A stretch of DNA of 64,000 nt from Paenibacillus faecalis (GTDB lineage Bacteria; Bacillota; Bacilli; Paenibacillales; Paenibacillaceae): NCBI RefSeq assembly GCF_900289175.1, contig NZ_LT985747.1, forward strand, positions 2,321,912 to 2,385,911, given 5' to 3'. Below are positions 26,417-35,058 of the stretch, piece by piece. Below the pieces are notes generated by a model. It had not been told where the DNA came from and ran no database searches. It saw only the letters and a program-made list of their open reading frames with translations. Each line of letters begins with the position of its first letter. The first letter of the stretch is position 1. Made by a program: the position numbers and the translations under genes.

Positions 26417-27631
26417 ATGAAGAGAAAAGAATGCATTGCAATGTTGCTGGCCGGAGGAGAAGGGAAAAGATTAGCTCCCTTAACATCCAAGCTGGCAAAA
26501 CCCGCCGTTCCCTTTGGCGGTCATTATCGTATTATTGACTTTCCTCTCAGTAATTGTGTCAATTCGGGAATCGATACTGTAGGGGTACTGACTCAATATG
26601 AAGCAGAGTCACTTCATAAGCACATCGGTGAGGGAGATCCATGGGGACTTACCGTTTCAGAAAATAACGGCATTGCTTTACTACCATCATATAATACCAA
26701 TCAAAACGAATACTTGGGGACGGCGGATGCAATCTTTAAAAATATGGAGTACATTGATCGTCAAAACCCGGAACATGTACTCGTTTTATCTGGTGACCAT
26801 ATATATCATATGAATTACAGGGAAATGCTGGATGCACATATTAGCCAAGATGCTGCCGCCACCATTTCCGTCATGGAAGTGCCCTGGGAAGAAGCAAGTC
26901 GCTTCGGCGTCATGAGTGTAGATGATAATCTCAAAATTATTGAATTTGCTGAAAAACCTGAACAGCCAGAGAGTAATCTGGCTTCGATGGGAATATACTT
27001 ATTCCGCTGGGAATATTTAAAGCAACACCTGTTAGAGGATGCCGAAGACCCGAATTCAAGCCATGATTTCGGAAAGGATGTTATCCCTAAAATGCTGTCC
27101 GGTAATGAATTTCTGCACGCATTCCGTTTTCAAGGATATTGGCGTGATGTCGGTACAGTAGAAAGCCTTTGGGAAGCACATATGGACGTTTTAGACCAGT
27201 CGGAGCTAATACTCGAACAACAAAATTGGCCGATGTATACCCGCCCTATCCATCCAAAATTGACGGGGCGATGCACGCCTTCGCTAGAGAATAATGACTG
27301 TCTAATCCATGACACATGCACTTTTGAAGGTAAAGCAAAACGTTCAGTCATTTTCTGCGGTGCAGAAATCGGAAAATTTTCAACGATCAAAGACAGTGTC
27401 GTCATGCCGAATGTTAAAATCGGCAAAGGGGCGCATGTTGAGCATGCCATCATTGGCGAAGGTGCTATGATTAAGGACGGTGCTATTGTGAAAGGAGCCC
27501 CTGGCAAGGTTGTCGTCGTTGGCCCGCACGAAATCGTCATGCCTAAGCCAACGGTCCGTACACAGCCTTCCCGCCTGCTGCAGGACGTTTATGAAAAAGG
27601 CCGTCTGCGCGCCAATGTTTCCTCGTCCTGA
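26417..27631 (+). CDS. glgC: Glucose-1-phosphate adenylyltransferase GlgC
   Basis: Makes ADP-glucose from glucose-1-phosphate and ATP, the committed step of glycogen synthesis. 404 residues: nucleotidyltransferase domain with [20 protein letters not shown] and [10 protein letters not shown], then a left-handed beta-helix with hexapeptide-like repeats (about 290-380, [20 protein letters not shown]). The ATG at 26417 follows GGGAGG by eight bases. The upstream in-frame ATG adds 12 unlikely residues. In B. subtilis glgC sits with glgD in one operon; here glgC stands alone, divergent from glgBA, and no glgD is present. Confidence 0.94.
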   Translation: MKRKECIAMLLAGGEGKRLAPLTSKLAKPAVPFGGHYRIIDFPLSNCVNSGIDTVGVLTQYEAESLHKHIGEGDPWGLTVSENNGIALLPSYNTNQNEYLGTADAIFKNMEYIDRQNPEHVLVLSGDHIYHMNYREMLDAHISQDAAATISVMEVPWEEASRFGVMSVDDNLKIIEFAEKPEQPESNLASMGIYLFRWEYLKQHLLEDAEDPNSSHDFGKDVIPKMLSGNEFLHAFRFQGYWRDVGTVESLWEAHMDVLDQSELILEQQNWPMYTRPIHPKLTGRCTPSLENNDCLIHDTCTFEGKAKRSVIFCGAEIGKFSTIKDSVVMPNVKIGKGAHVEHAIIGEGAMIKDGAIVKGAPGKVVVVGPHEIVMPKPTVRTQPSRLLQDVYEKGRLRANVSSS

Positions 27632-27689
27632 CTTTTTAAAACTGTTTTATAAGACAAACAGTGCTTCACATTAAAAAAGTATCCAATGA

Positions 27690-27727
27690 AGAAATTGCCC
27701 TTATAAAGAGGGCGATTTCTTTTTTTG
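27690..27727 (+). terminator. Intrinsic terminator of glgC
   Basis: Stem GAAATTGCCCTT with AGAGGGCGATTTC, short loop, followed by TCTTTTTTT. Confidence 0.88.
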
Positions 27728-27769
27728 CGTTAAACGACTCAGAATAAGAGTCGGAAGCAGTTTGCTAAC

Positions 27770-27811
27770 AAAAAAAGGCATCCCACCAGATCTTAGATCT
27801 GGTGAGATGCC
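27770..27811 (-). terminator. Intrinsic terminator of the lipoprotein/two-component/GNAT operon
   Basis: Long stem: minus strand GGCATCTCACCAGATCT pairs with AGATCTGGTGGGATGCC, with a G-T pair, followed by TTTTTTT. It lies 36 bases after the GNAT stop. Confidence 0.9.
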
Positions 27812-27846
27812 GATTTGAAATACAGTGTATAAGTTACCACTTGCTT

Positions 27847-28377
27847 TCATCTAAACGTCTTTTCATATAAATGGACTTCACGTATACCCATGTCTTGTTT
27901 GGCCACAAACCGATAGCCTTGACGCCGATAATATTGGTTTAATCCATCAAGGTGAGAGACGCAATCAAGGCGAAGTCCCAGCTTCCCTTGACGCATTGCA
28001 CGCTTTTCTCCAAAACGGATCATTCTGGTACCCAAATCAAAACCACGATACGCAGGAAGCACGGCAAGCCGATGCAGATAGGCAAACCGAATATCATTTC
28101 TCTCCTTCCAGTAAGAAGGATCGCTGTCTTGGAGTGTAAACATGCCGGCAGGCTCATCACCTGATCGAAGCAGGAACACTTCTCTCTCTGCCAAATATTC
28201 GTCCAATAAAGATGGCGTAAACAAAGATGGCGTCCATTGATTTAAACCTTCCTCAACCATCCGTTCTGCCGTTTGCCGTAGGATAAACAACAACTCTTCC
28301 CTATGCTCTTGCCCGGCAAGACCGAGAACAAAGTGACCTTGCCCCGTTTCAAAGCGTTCCAGAACCTGAAATGCCAC
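27847..28377 (-). CDS. GNAT family N-acetyltransferase
   Basis: 176-residue acetyltransferase of unknown substrate. The acetyl-CoA site is seen in AVLPAYRGFDLGTRMIRFGE, and the C-terminal strand region in LNQYYRRQGYRFVAKQDMGI. Start is GTG with GGGGAG eight bases ahead. It follows the sensor kinase gene by only 26 bases on the same strand and is the last gene before a strong terminator, so it probably belongs to that operon. Whether it works with the two-component system is not known. Confidence 0.82.
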   Translation of the reverse strand: MAFQVLERFETGQGHFVLGLAGQEHREELLFILRQTAERMVEEGLNQWTPSLFTPSLLDEYLAEREVFLLRSGDEPAGMFTLQDSDPSYWKERNDIRFAYLHRLAVLPAYRGFDLGTRMIRFGEKRAMRQGKLGLRLDCVSHLDGLNQYYRRQGYRFVAKQDMGIREVHLYEKTFR

Positions 28378-28403
28378 CTAGGCCACTCCCCTTTATAAAA
28401 ACG

Positions 28404-29873
28404 TCATGAATCGTTATCCGAAGGACCTTGCGGCAACGCCATCGGTTCCTCTTCGCCCTCAGAAAATCCGCCTGCTATCGGTATTTTCCCTTCAGGCAGC
28501 GGTAATCGCACTTTGACGGTCGTTCCCTTTCCGAGCTCACTTTCCATGTCCATCGACCCATGATGCAGCTCAACGAGCTGCTGTGAAATGGCAAGACCCA
28601 GTCCTGTGCCCCCATTCACATGGTTTACTTGGAAAAATCGGTCTTTCACTCGCTGTATATGCTCTTCGCTTATGCCGATCCCAAAGTCTTGAACAACGAC
28701 AGTAACGAACTTTTCTTCCATTTCAATCGAGAGAACGATCACTCCATTCTCATGGGAAAACTTGATGGCATTGTCCACCAAATTCAAAAAGATCTGCTTC
28801 AAACGGTTGGCATCCCCATATATAATCGGCTTTTCTTCAGACTCAAGCTTGATGGATACTCCTTTTTTCTCCGCTTTCGCCCACAGATTAAGCATAATTT
28901 CTTGCAGCAGCTCTCGCAAACTAACAATGCCCATAACCAGCTTCATTTCATTTTGCTGCAGTTTGGAAAAGTCGAGAATCTCCTCAACCAGTCCGATCAG
29001 ACGCTCGGTTTCATTCGTAATAATCTGCATGCCGACTTTCGTCTCCTCCGGATCATACCCCCCTGAGATTAAAGTCTCGCTCCAGCCTTTAATGCTCGTT
29101 AATGGAGTTCGAAGCTCATGTGAAATGGAGGAAATAAAATCATCTTTAACCTGGTTACTGCGGATAATCTCCTGCGCCATAAAGTTTAGTGTCGCTGCCA
29201 GCTCCCCAAGCTCGTATTTGTAATTTCCTTTGATCCGTACATCAAATCGACCTTTTGCCATCTGAGCCGATACCGCTCGAATATTGTTCAGAGGCTTTAC
29301 GATCGAGTTCGCCAGACCGATGCTGAAAGCAAGCACCGTAGCCAGCACGGATGTGCCGATCAAAATCGAGACGAGGGTTAGATTCAGCAGCTTTTCATTG
29401 ATCTTGTCAAGAGATGTCGTGTAACGGAGAACAAATTGGTTCTCCCCGCTATTTTGCAATGCGCTTGAAACAGCCATAATCATTTGCCCGGTCCCCTGTT
29501 GCTTGCCGACCCAGCGGCTCGTTTCTCCAGCAAGCGCTTGAGTAACATCACTCGTTTTAATGACCGTATCCGTATCAAAATTGTTCGAGCTGATCAACAC
29601 CTGACCCGATGGAGTTAACAGCTGAAGCTCCGTGCCCGTCAATTCGAAATAGGACATGATCTCGGTAAGCTGAGCTGTATTATCATCGCTTAGGCGGTAT
29701 TTCTGATAATACTCGTTGGCAACCTTGATATGAGAGTCGATATGGCTGTATACACTGTCATAATAATACGTTCGCATTGCAACTAAAAATATAATCTCGA
29801 CCAGCAGCAGAGCCATAAACACCACAAGAAAGTAGTGTAAAACGATCTGCCGCCGGATTCCTTTTTTGATCAT
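28404..29873 (-). CDS. Membrane sensor histidine kinase
   Basis: 489 residues. Topology: a first membrane segment at about 10-30 (LHYFLVVFMALLLVEIIFLV), an extracellular sensor region of about 140 residues, a second membrane segment (LTLVSILIGTSVLATVLAFS), HAMP linker, HisKA with the phospho-His in SSISHELRTPLTSIKG, and HATPase with N-box LKQIFLNLVDNAIKFS, G1 DFGIGISEE and G2 GGTGLGLAIS. A Pro/Glu-rich tail follows. The ATG at 29873 overlaps the response-regulator stop by four bases (ATGA), which supports this start. It pairs with the regulator and lipoprotein upstream. The stimulus is unknown. Confidence 0.9.
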   Translation of the reverse strand: MIKKGIRRQIVLHYFLVVFMALLLVEIIFLVAMRTYYYDSVYSHIDSHIKVANEYYQKYRLSDDNTAQLTEIMSYFELTGTELQLLTPSGQVLISSNNFDTDTVIKTSDVTQALAGETSRWVGKQQGTGQMIMAVSSALQNSGENQFVLRYTTSLDKINEKLLNLTLVSILIGTSVLATVLAFSIGLANSIVKPLNNIRAVSAQMAKGRFDVRIKGNYKYELGELAATLNFMAQEIIRSNQVKDDFISSISHELRTPLTSIKGWSETLISGGYDPEETKVGMQIITNETERLIGLVEEILDFSKLQQNEMKLVMGIVSLRELLQEIMLNLWAKAEKKGVSIKLESEEKPIIYGDANRLKQIFLNLVDNAIKFSHENGVIVLSIEMEEKFVTVVVQDFGIGISEEHIQRVKDRFFQVNHVNGGTGLGLAISQQLVELHHGSMDMESELGKGTTVKVRLPLPEGKIPIAGGFSEGEEEPMALPQGPSDNDS

Positions 29874-30568
29874 TGGCCCTGACCCTTCCATTTATAGCCG
29901 TGACCCCATACCGTTTGCAGGAATTCAGGCTCGGAAGGATTGGTTTCAATTTTTTGGCGAAGACGACGAATGTTTACATCAACGATTTTGGGATCGCCCA
30001 TATATTCCTTGCCCCACACATGATCAAGCAGAACATCCCGACTAAGCGGTGTGTTCTCCTTTTCCAGAAAGAACTGAATCAGAGAGAACTCTGTCGGTGT
30101 AAGTTCAATGGGCTTGCCATTCTTTTTGAACAGCTTCGATATCAAATCCAGTGTAAAAGGACCCGATTGAAACGTAACCTTCGCTGCACCCGCACGCTGC
30201 ACATTCACACGCCGTAGCAACGATTGGAGTCTGGCAATCAGCTCTGTCGGGCTGAAAGGCTTGCTGACATGATCGTCAGCTCCAACGGACAACGCATATA
30301 CTTTATCCTGTTCCTGTACTTTTGCCGTCAGAAAAATAATGCCGATTCGTTCATTCGTCTCCCGAATACGTCGGCATACCTCAAAGCCATCGATCCCCGG
30401 AACCATTACATCCAGCAGTGCAATATCAATGTCAGGCACGGATTGGAGCAGATGAAGCGCTTCGTTTCCGTCAGCTGCTTCCAGCACGTCAAAACCGTTT
30501 CGTTTCAAGTTGATTACGATAAAACTGCGAATAGATTCTTCATCTTCTAATATGAGTACTTTACTCAA
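29870..30568 (-). CDS. OmpR-family response regulator
   Basis: 232 residues: receiver domain with acidic pair (LEDEES), phospho-acceptor Asp53 (LLDVMVPG), Thr81 and Lys103 (VSKPFSP), all standard; C-terminal winged helix (IELTPTEFSLIQFFLEKENT to VDVNIRRLRQKIETNPSEPE, GHGYKWKG). Start is TTG with AGGGGAA ahead, two bases after the lipoprotein gene stop. It is coupled on both sides: lipoprotein before, kinase after. Target genes cannot be inferred from the sequence. Confidence 0.92.
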   Translation of the reverse strand: MSKVLILEDEESIRSFIVINLKRNGFDVLEAADGNEALHLLQSVPDIDIALLDVMVPGIDGFEVCRRIRETNERIGIIFLTAKVQEQDKVYALSVGADDHVSKPFSPTELIARLQSLLRRVNVQRAGAAKVTFQSGPFTLDLISKLFKKNGKPIELTPTEFSLIQFFLEKENTPLSRDVLLDHVWGKEYMGDPKIVDVNIRRLRQKIETNPSEPEFLQTVWGHGYKWKGQGQ

Positions 30569-30570
30569 TG

Positions 30571-31884
30571 CTATTTCCCCTTTCTTTCAATAGGAGCAAC
30601 ATCGCTGTTGTTCTTTTTATCGTTTCTGGTCAGCTTAAACTCCCCTTTATACCCGATCACCTGGTCTTTTTTGCGAACGAGCACGTTCCATTCATCTTTC
30701 GCATCTTCCCACTCTGGAAGCGAGAAAAACTTGACCTCAGCAACCGTATCCCCGGTATCTGTCCTCACAAAATTCAAATATCGGTTTTTATCTGAGTCTG
30801 GATGAACGGTTACCTTGTTATGCCACTCCGAAGGGAAAGTCAAATAGAATTGATTTTCACTGTCCTGATACCTCTGCGTTACGAATTTCAAGCCTTCTTT
30901 TTCGCTGGCCATATGTGTTTTTCCGTCCCATTGATAATAGGACTGAAAATATGGAATCTCATTAGGCGGCTTATCCTCCCAGCCGATTGGCGTTTTGATC
31001 AGTCCGATCTCGAGAATACCATCCCCGTCGATATCCTGACTGTCAACAGGAAGCATTTTAAAAGCGCCGTCTTCTTTCAGGACGTCTACCAGAACACCGT
31101 CCTCCATGACGATCAGCTTCGATGTGGAGGAATTGGATACAATGGAAGTGTCTAATATAATACCTTCTTTTCCCTTAGCCACTTGTCCTGAGACAATATT
31201 GTAATATTTCTCAACATTTTGCCCCAAATCCAGCTTGGCCAACTCGATAAATTGATTCGCATTTTTATCAAATTGGAACGTTGTAATAAATGACAATTCG
31301 TACTTTTGTAATGAAACAATCGTCAATTCCTGAATGTCATCCCCGTTCAAATCCGTCAATTCAAAATGGGTATAGGGAAGCTGAAGAACCTTCTCCAGAG
31401 AATCACCGGAAAAAGTATAGACAACCAGCCCGTTTTGCAAATTTTCCTCCCCGCGGGAGAAACCGGCAACAATGTCAACCATACCGTCATTTGTAATGTC
31501 AGTCAGATCAAATGATTCCAGCACAGTGCCTTCACCGTCAAAATCGAGCTTCTTGATCCATGTGTTGCCCTGCTGCTGCAAAAGCATACCATGGATTTGC
31601 ACTTCCTCATTCGGTGTTTTATAGAAAACAACGGCCTCCATAACGCCGTCATTATTTAGGTCCTCTACCCGAATTGAACTGGGACCTGAATCGCTTCTCG
31701 GCCGAATAATATTGCTATTTTCAGGCAACTGAGCCTTAATCGCCCCCATAAGCGTAGCTTTATCGGCTGGAAGGTCCGGTGGAGTCATGAGCGACACGGG
31801 GTCACTAATAAAGCTGCATCCAGAAAGTAGCAATAACAGCAGTCCGGATACAGCTGCCTTCATCAATCCAGATTTCAACAGCAT
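30571..31884 (-). CDS. Lipoprotein with FG-GAP/VCBS-like repeats, coded with a two-component system
   Basis: 437-residue predicted surface lipoprotein (lipobox LLSGC). It has at least four repeats with a calcium-binding-like loop: DLNNDGVMEAVVFYK, DITNDGMVDIVAGFS, DLNGDDIQELTIVSL and DIDGDGILEIGLIKT. Such repeats form beta-propeller blades in integrin-alpha-like proteins. The C-terminal 120 residues are different (FYLTFPSEWHNKVTVHPDSD). A TTG and an ATG lie together at the start; the ATG is given. It is first in the operon, two bases ahead of the regulator gene, so it may feed a signal to the kinase. That role is inferred. Confidence 0.8.
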   Translation of the reverse strand: MLLKSGLMKAAVSGLLLLLLSGCSFISDPVSLMTPPDLPADKATLMGAIKAQLPENSNIIRPRSDSGPSSIRVEDLNNDGVMEAVVFYKTPNEEVQIHGMLLQQQGNTWIKKLDFDGEGTVLESFDLTDITNDGMVDIVAGFSRGEENLQNGLVVYTFSGDSLEKVLQLPYTHFELTDLNGDDIQELTIVSLQKYELSFITTFQFDKNANQFIELAKLDLGQNVEKYYNIVSGQVAKGKEGIILDTSIVSNSSTSKLIVMEDGVLVDVLKEDGAFKMLPVDSQDIDGDGILEIGLIKTPIGWEDKPPNEIPYFQSYYQWDGKTHMASEKEGLKFVTQRYQDSENQFYLTFPSEWHNKVTVHPDSDKNRYLNFVRTDTGDTVAEVKFFSLPEWEDAKDEWNVLVRKKDQVIGYKGEFKLTRNDKKNNSDVAPIERKGK

Positions 31885-31940
31885 CAACTCTTTCTAATAT
31901 GAGTCGCCTTGCTTTTCGTTTCAAGGCTGGTATACCTCTG

Positions 31941-32660
31941 TTATATTCTGCTCTTTTCTCCGTACGTCAGTCGCCGTCCGGTCACATCAACAACAATTTG
32001 ACCGCCTGCCAGTCCAATAATGCGAGAACAATACCGCTCTGCAAGCTCAAGCGGGATAACTGCAATAACAGTCAACCGTTCTTCATCACAAAGATTTTTC
32101 AAAGTTTGAAGCACATGTTCGGCAGACTTCGGATCAAGACCTGTCACCGGCTCATCGGCAAGTATAACCTTGGCGCCATGGACCAGCGCTCTAGCGATCG
32201 CAATCCGCTGACGTTCTCCCCCGCTCAGCTCCCCTGCCTTCTTATGCGCTTTATCCAGCAATCCGAGGTGCTCAATTGTATCCATAGCCCCCATGTAATC
32301 ATCGGAACGCACCATACCGGTAACCATACGCCACAGCGGGGTTTGACTGGATTGACCGATCAATACGTTTTTAAGCGCCGTTCGATTCACATTCAGTGCC
32401 GGATTTTGTTCAAGATAAGCCCATTCGCGGCGAACTTTTCTCTTCCCCCCAGGCTTTAGCATATCTTCACCATCGATCAAGAAACGTCCGCCGTCCCATT
32501 TTTCGCGAAGAGCCAAACAGCTCATCAACAAGCTTTTACCGCTTCCGCTGCTTCCGATGAGCCCGATCATTTCCCCCTTTTCCATTTGAAAGCTAATATC
32601 ATCCAATACCGGTTTTTTCTCGGTATTTAGTTTCTTCACCAGGCGTTCTATTTTTATCAT
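31941..32660 (-). CDS. Orphan ABC ATPase, PhnC-like, with altered H-loop
   Basis: 239 residues resembling phosphonate/phosphite importer ATPases. Walker A GSSGSGKS (36-43), Q-loop Gln85 in LEQNPAL, signature [14 protein letters not shown] (145-158), Walker B LADEP with Glu170 and D-loop GLDP are intact. The switch His normally found in the LHQ motif is replaced: the segment reads AVIPLELAERY with Pro203. No permease or binding protein is beside it. The ATG at 32660 follows GGGAGA. It may be regulatory, or work with a distant permease at low ATPase rate. A palindrome lies 67-86 bases upstream of the start. Confidence 0.78.
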   Translation of the reverse strand: MIKIERLVKKLNTEKKPVLDDISFQMEKGEMIGLIGSSGSGKSLLMSCLALREKWDGGRFLIDGEDMLKPGGKRKVRREWAYLEQNPALNVNRTALKNVLIGQSSQTPLWRMVTGMVRSDDYMGAMDTIEHLGLLDKAHKKAGELSGGERQRIAIARALVHGAKVILADEPVTGLDPKSAEHVLQTLKNLCDEERLTVIAVIPLELAERYCSRIIGLAGGQIVVDVTGRRLTYGEKSRI

Positions 32661-32726
32661 GCTTTCGTCTCTCCCGTCGAGTATCATCCTATATCTCTAG
32701 TTTAGAAGAAAGCGAAAGCAATTTCC

Positions 32727-32746
32727 ATGAGAACAAATGTTCTCAT
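32727..32746. promoter_or_regulatory. 20-base palindrome upstream of the PhnC-like ATPase gene
   Basis: ATGAGAACA and TGTTCTCAT separated by AA. The two-base centre excludes a stable hairpin loop, so a dimeric DNA-binding protein site is more likely. The core GAAC-N4-GTTC recalls LexA boxes, but the outer bases do not fit. Confidence 0.5.
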
Positions 32747-32761
32747 TGGACAAATTTCCCC

Positions 32762-33937
32762 TTATTGAACTGACTTCTTATGTTTGAAAAACACACTTGT
32801 ACATGCAAATAAAATATATAACCCGCCCAAAGTAATAAACATACCTGCATTCCAACCTGTTCCGATCAGTAAGCCGCCGACATTCGGCCCTGCAATACTA
32901 CCAATATTAAAATGGAAGGAGGCAACTACGTTCGCAGCTGGCAATAAAGCTTTCGGAAGGATGTCCGCTGCATATGCAAGCCCAAGTGAGAAGAATGATC
33001 CGACAAGACCTCCAGCAAGTGTAAGAAGAATCAGTACAGACCAGTAGCTTGTCCCGGCAGCAGGAACGAGCATAAAGCAAGCTCCACCAAGAATACCGGC
33101 GATCATGAGTACCCTTTTGCGGCCAAAGCGGTCACTCCAAATGCCGAGCGGAAGCTGCAGTATAAGCCCTCCGATACCGATAAACGGCAGCAAGGATGAA
33201 ATCTGCTCAATGGAAAACCCGCCGCGCATACCATATATCGGAAAGTTGCTGTTAATCCCGGCTTCCATATACCCGTATAAAAAGGCAGGGATAAGTGCAT
33301 ACCATGCCAGCTGATAGCTTCGCTTGTAACGGCCAGGTATGACCGCTTCAGCGGACGAATGGCGCTCCGGCTTCACATCAGGAAGCTTGAAAATAACGAT
33401 AAGCAGTACGAGCAAAAATAATACGGCAAGTATAAGAAAGGGTACTGCATCCCCGTGTCTTAATAAACTGATGCCGAGCGGTCCCAAACTAAAGCCGATG
33501 CCATAAGACATACCATAAAACGATATGCTGCGTCCGCGATTCTCCGGTGTGGACATCATCAGCACCCATAATTGTGCGGCGTAATGAAGTGCACTGTCCC
33601 CGATCCCAACCAAGACCCGGAGCACGAACCAAAGTGCTACGCTTGGAAATAACGGGAAGGCCACTAAAGAGAGCATAACCAGAACCAGGCCTGCAACGAT
33701 AAGCTTTTTAAATCCTGCCCATCCCAGCACTCTCTCTGCTACCAGCGTCATGGCGAAGGAGCCGGCGTATAAAGCAGCTGCGTTCAATCCGTTGACTGAC
33801 GAGGAAACCCCCATTTCTTCCAAAAATATGGCCAGTACAGGCAGCAACATACCTTGGCTGAGTCCTGCAGCTATAATGACCGCAATTAAAATAAAATAAT
33901 GAATTCTCCCTTGACGGGCTTGAGCTGTGTCTGACAC
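32762..33937 (-). CDS. MFS transporter, probable drug or metabolite exporter
   Basis: 391 residues with about 12 membrane segments in two halves, separated by a basic loop (KLPDVKPERHSSAEAVIPGR). MFS motif A variants are seen in the second half (GIWSDRFGRKRVLM). MSTPENRGRSISFYGMSYGI is also typical of the YttB/sugar-efflux type. Start is GTG with AGAGGGGG about 12 bases ahead. A good promoter lies upstream in the space shared with the divergent ArsR-like gene, which probably controls it. The substrate is unknown. Confidence 0.88.
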   Translation of the reverse strand: MSDTAQARQGRIHYFILIAVIIAAGLSQGMLLPVLAIFLEEMGVSSSVNGLNAAALYAGSFAMTLVAERVLGWAGFKKLIVAGLVLVMLSLVAFPLFPSVALWFVLRVLVGIGDSALHYAAQLWVLMMSTPENRGRSISFYGMSYGIGFSLGPLGISLLRHGDAVPFLILAVLFLLVLLIVIFKLPDVKPERHSSAEAVIPGRYKRSYQLAWYALIPAFLYGYMEAGINSNFPIYGMRGGFSIEQISSLLPFIGIGGLILQLPLGIWSDRFGRKRVLMIAGILGGACFMLVPAAGTSYWSVLILLTLAGGLVGSFFSLGLAYAADILPKALLPAANVVASFHFNIGSIAGPNVGGLLIGTGWNAGMFITLGGLYILFACTSVFFKHKKSVQ

Positions 33938-33975
33938 GATTGTCTAATCCCCCTCTTATTAATAACCAAAGGAAC

Positions 33976-34004
33976 ATTATAGTGGACAACCTTCATCCAT
34001 ACAA
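33976..34004 (-). promoter_or_regulatory. Sigma-A-type promoter of the MFS gene
   Basis: Minus strand TTGTAT (34004-33999), 17-base spacer, TATAAT (33981-33976). It is placed 39 bases before the MFS start, in the divergent region. Confidence 0.75.
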
Positions 34005-34049
34005 GCCATAATAAACACAATGTCATTATTTCGGGAGGGTACTGGTTTC

Positions 34050-34970
34050 ATGAAGTACAAAGTAAGCTTGGATGCATCCGTTGTATTCGAACTGCTGAGC
34101 AGCTTTATGGTTTATGTAACAAGAAAATGGACCGACAATCTGGATATCGGGTCACATTTCATTACGGATATGGATACCCGTCTCCCTCAAACAGTCCGTA
34201 CCGAGCTTGGCAAGGCCTGGGACTGGCCTTTTTTAGATTATGATGTGCTTTATGCTTTGGCCATCTTGCGTGAAAAAGATACCGAGGCAATGTCGTTTGT
34301 GGACTGGGTCTCTAATTGCGCACCGGATTCATTACATGCAAAGCTGCTGGCATACATGCCATCTCTCCCCTTGGAGCACCTTATACGTATCCAGACCGAT
34401 TATCCGCCGCTGCTGCGTTTGTGGTACGAACATTATTTTTCAAAAATTGAACCCGAAATCAAACCGTTAATTCACGAAGATGCAAGAGAAAAGTCAGTTC
34501 TCCTGCTCAAAATGGAGCCTGAAGGACTTATTGAATATGCCACTGGCGGCGTGGTCCTGGATGATATACCTGTAGATTCCATACTGCTCTTTCCCGGCGT
34601 TCATTTCCGACCGATCAATACATACTGCTTCTATGACAATGTTCTTCTCATTCAGTACCCGGTGGACATTCCCGAAGAAAATGAGGATGACCCGCCGATC
34701 GTACTGCTCCGGATGACAGAGGCGCTCGCTGATCCCGAACGTCTGAAATTGCTCAGATATTTGGCGACCGAACCGAAAACAGTCAACGATATGGCTGCCA
34801 GTTTGAGACAGCCATACGACAAGTTGATGCATCATCTGATTATATTGAGAGCTGCTGGGCTGCTTCGTTCGCACGTGAATGCAGGTGATCATATGGAGCG
34901 CTTCAGTCTTCGTCCCGATGGGGCATCGGAACTGCAAATGTTTTTTGAATCATATCTCGGGTTATCTTGA
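34050..34970 (+). CDS. ArsR-like regulator with large N-terminal domain
   Basis: 306 residues without membrane segments. The last 85 (ALADPERLKLLRYLATEPKT, MAASLRQPYDKLMHHLIILR, AGLLRS) form an ArsR-type winged helix. The first 220 residues are an unrecognised, probably ligand-sensing or structural domain. This order, with the DNA-binding domain at the C-terminus, differs from classical ArsR/SmtB proteins of about 100 residues, and no metal-binding CxC is seen. The ATG at 34050 with GGGAGGG ahead is preferred. It diverges from the MFS exporter gene with about 110 bases between, so local control of that gene is likely. Confidence 0.7.
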   Translation: MKYKVSLDASVVFELLSSFMVYVTRKWTDNLDIGSHFITDMDTRLPQTVRTELGKAWDWPFLDYDVLYALAILREKDTEAMSFVDWVSNCAPDSLHAKLLAYMPSLPLEHLIRIQTDYPPLLRLWYEHYFSKIEPEIKPLIHEDAREKSVLLLKMEPEGLIEYATGGVVLDDIPVDSILLFPGVHFRPINTYCFYDNVLLIQYPVDIPEENEDDPPIVLLRMTEALADPERLKLLRYLATEPKTVNDMAASLRQPYDKLMHHLIILRAAGLLRSHVNAGDHMERFSLRPDGASELQMFFESYLGLS

Positions 34971-35058
34971 ACATGTGTAAACTTTTCTTGGCTGGTTATA
35001 AGGAAGCTAATTAGAGAGATTCTATAAAAAGAAGCAATTGGATATAGGAGTGAAAACC

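Noticed and set aside
31885-31925. A TGAAAC followed after 16 bases by CATA before the lipoprotein/two-component operon, resembling an ECF promoter
   Set aside because: The -10 differs from CGTA or CGTC and it lies too close to the start codon; not strong enough to list as a promoter.
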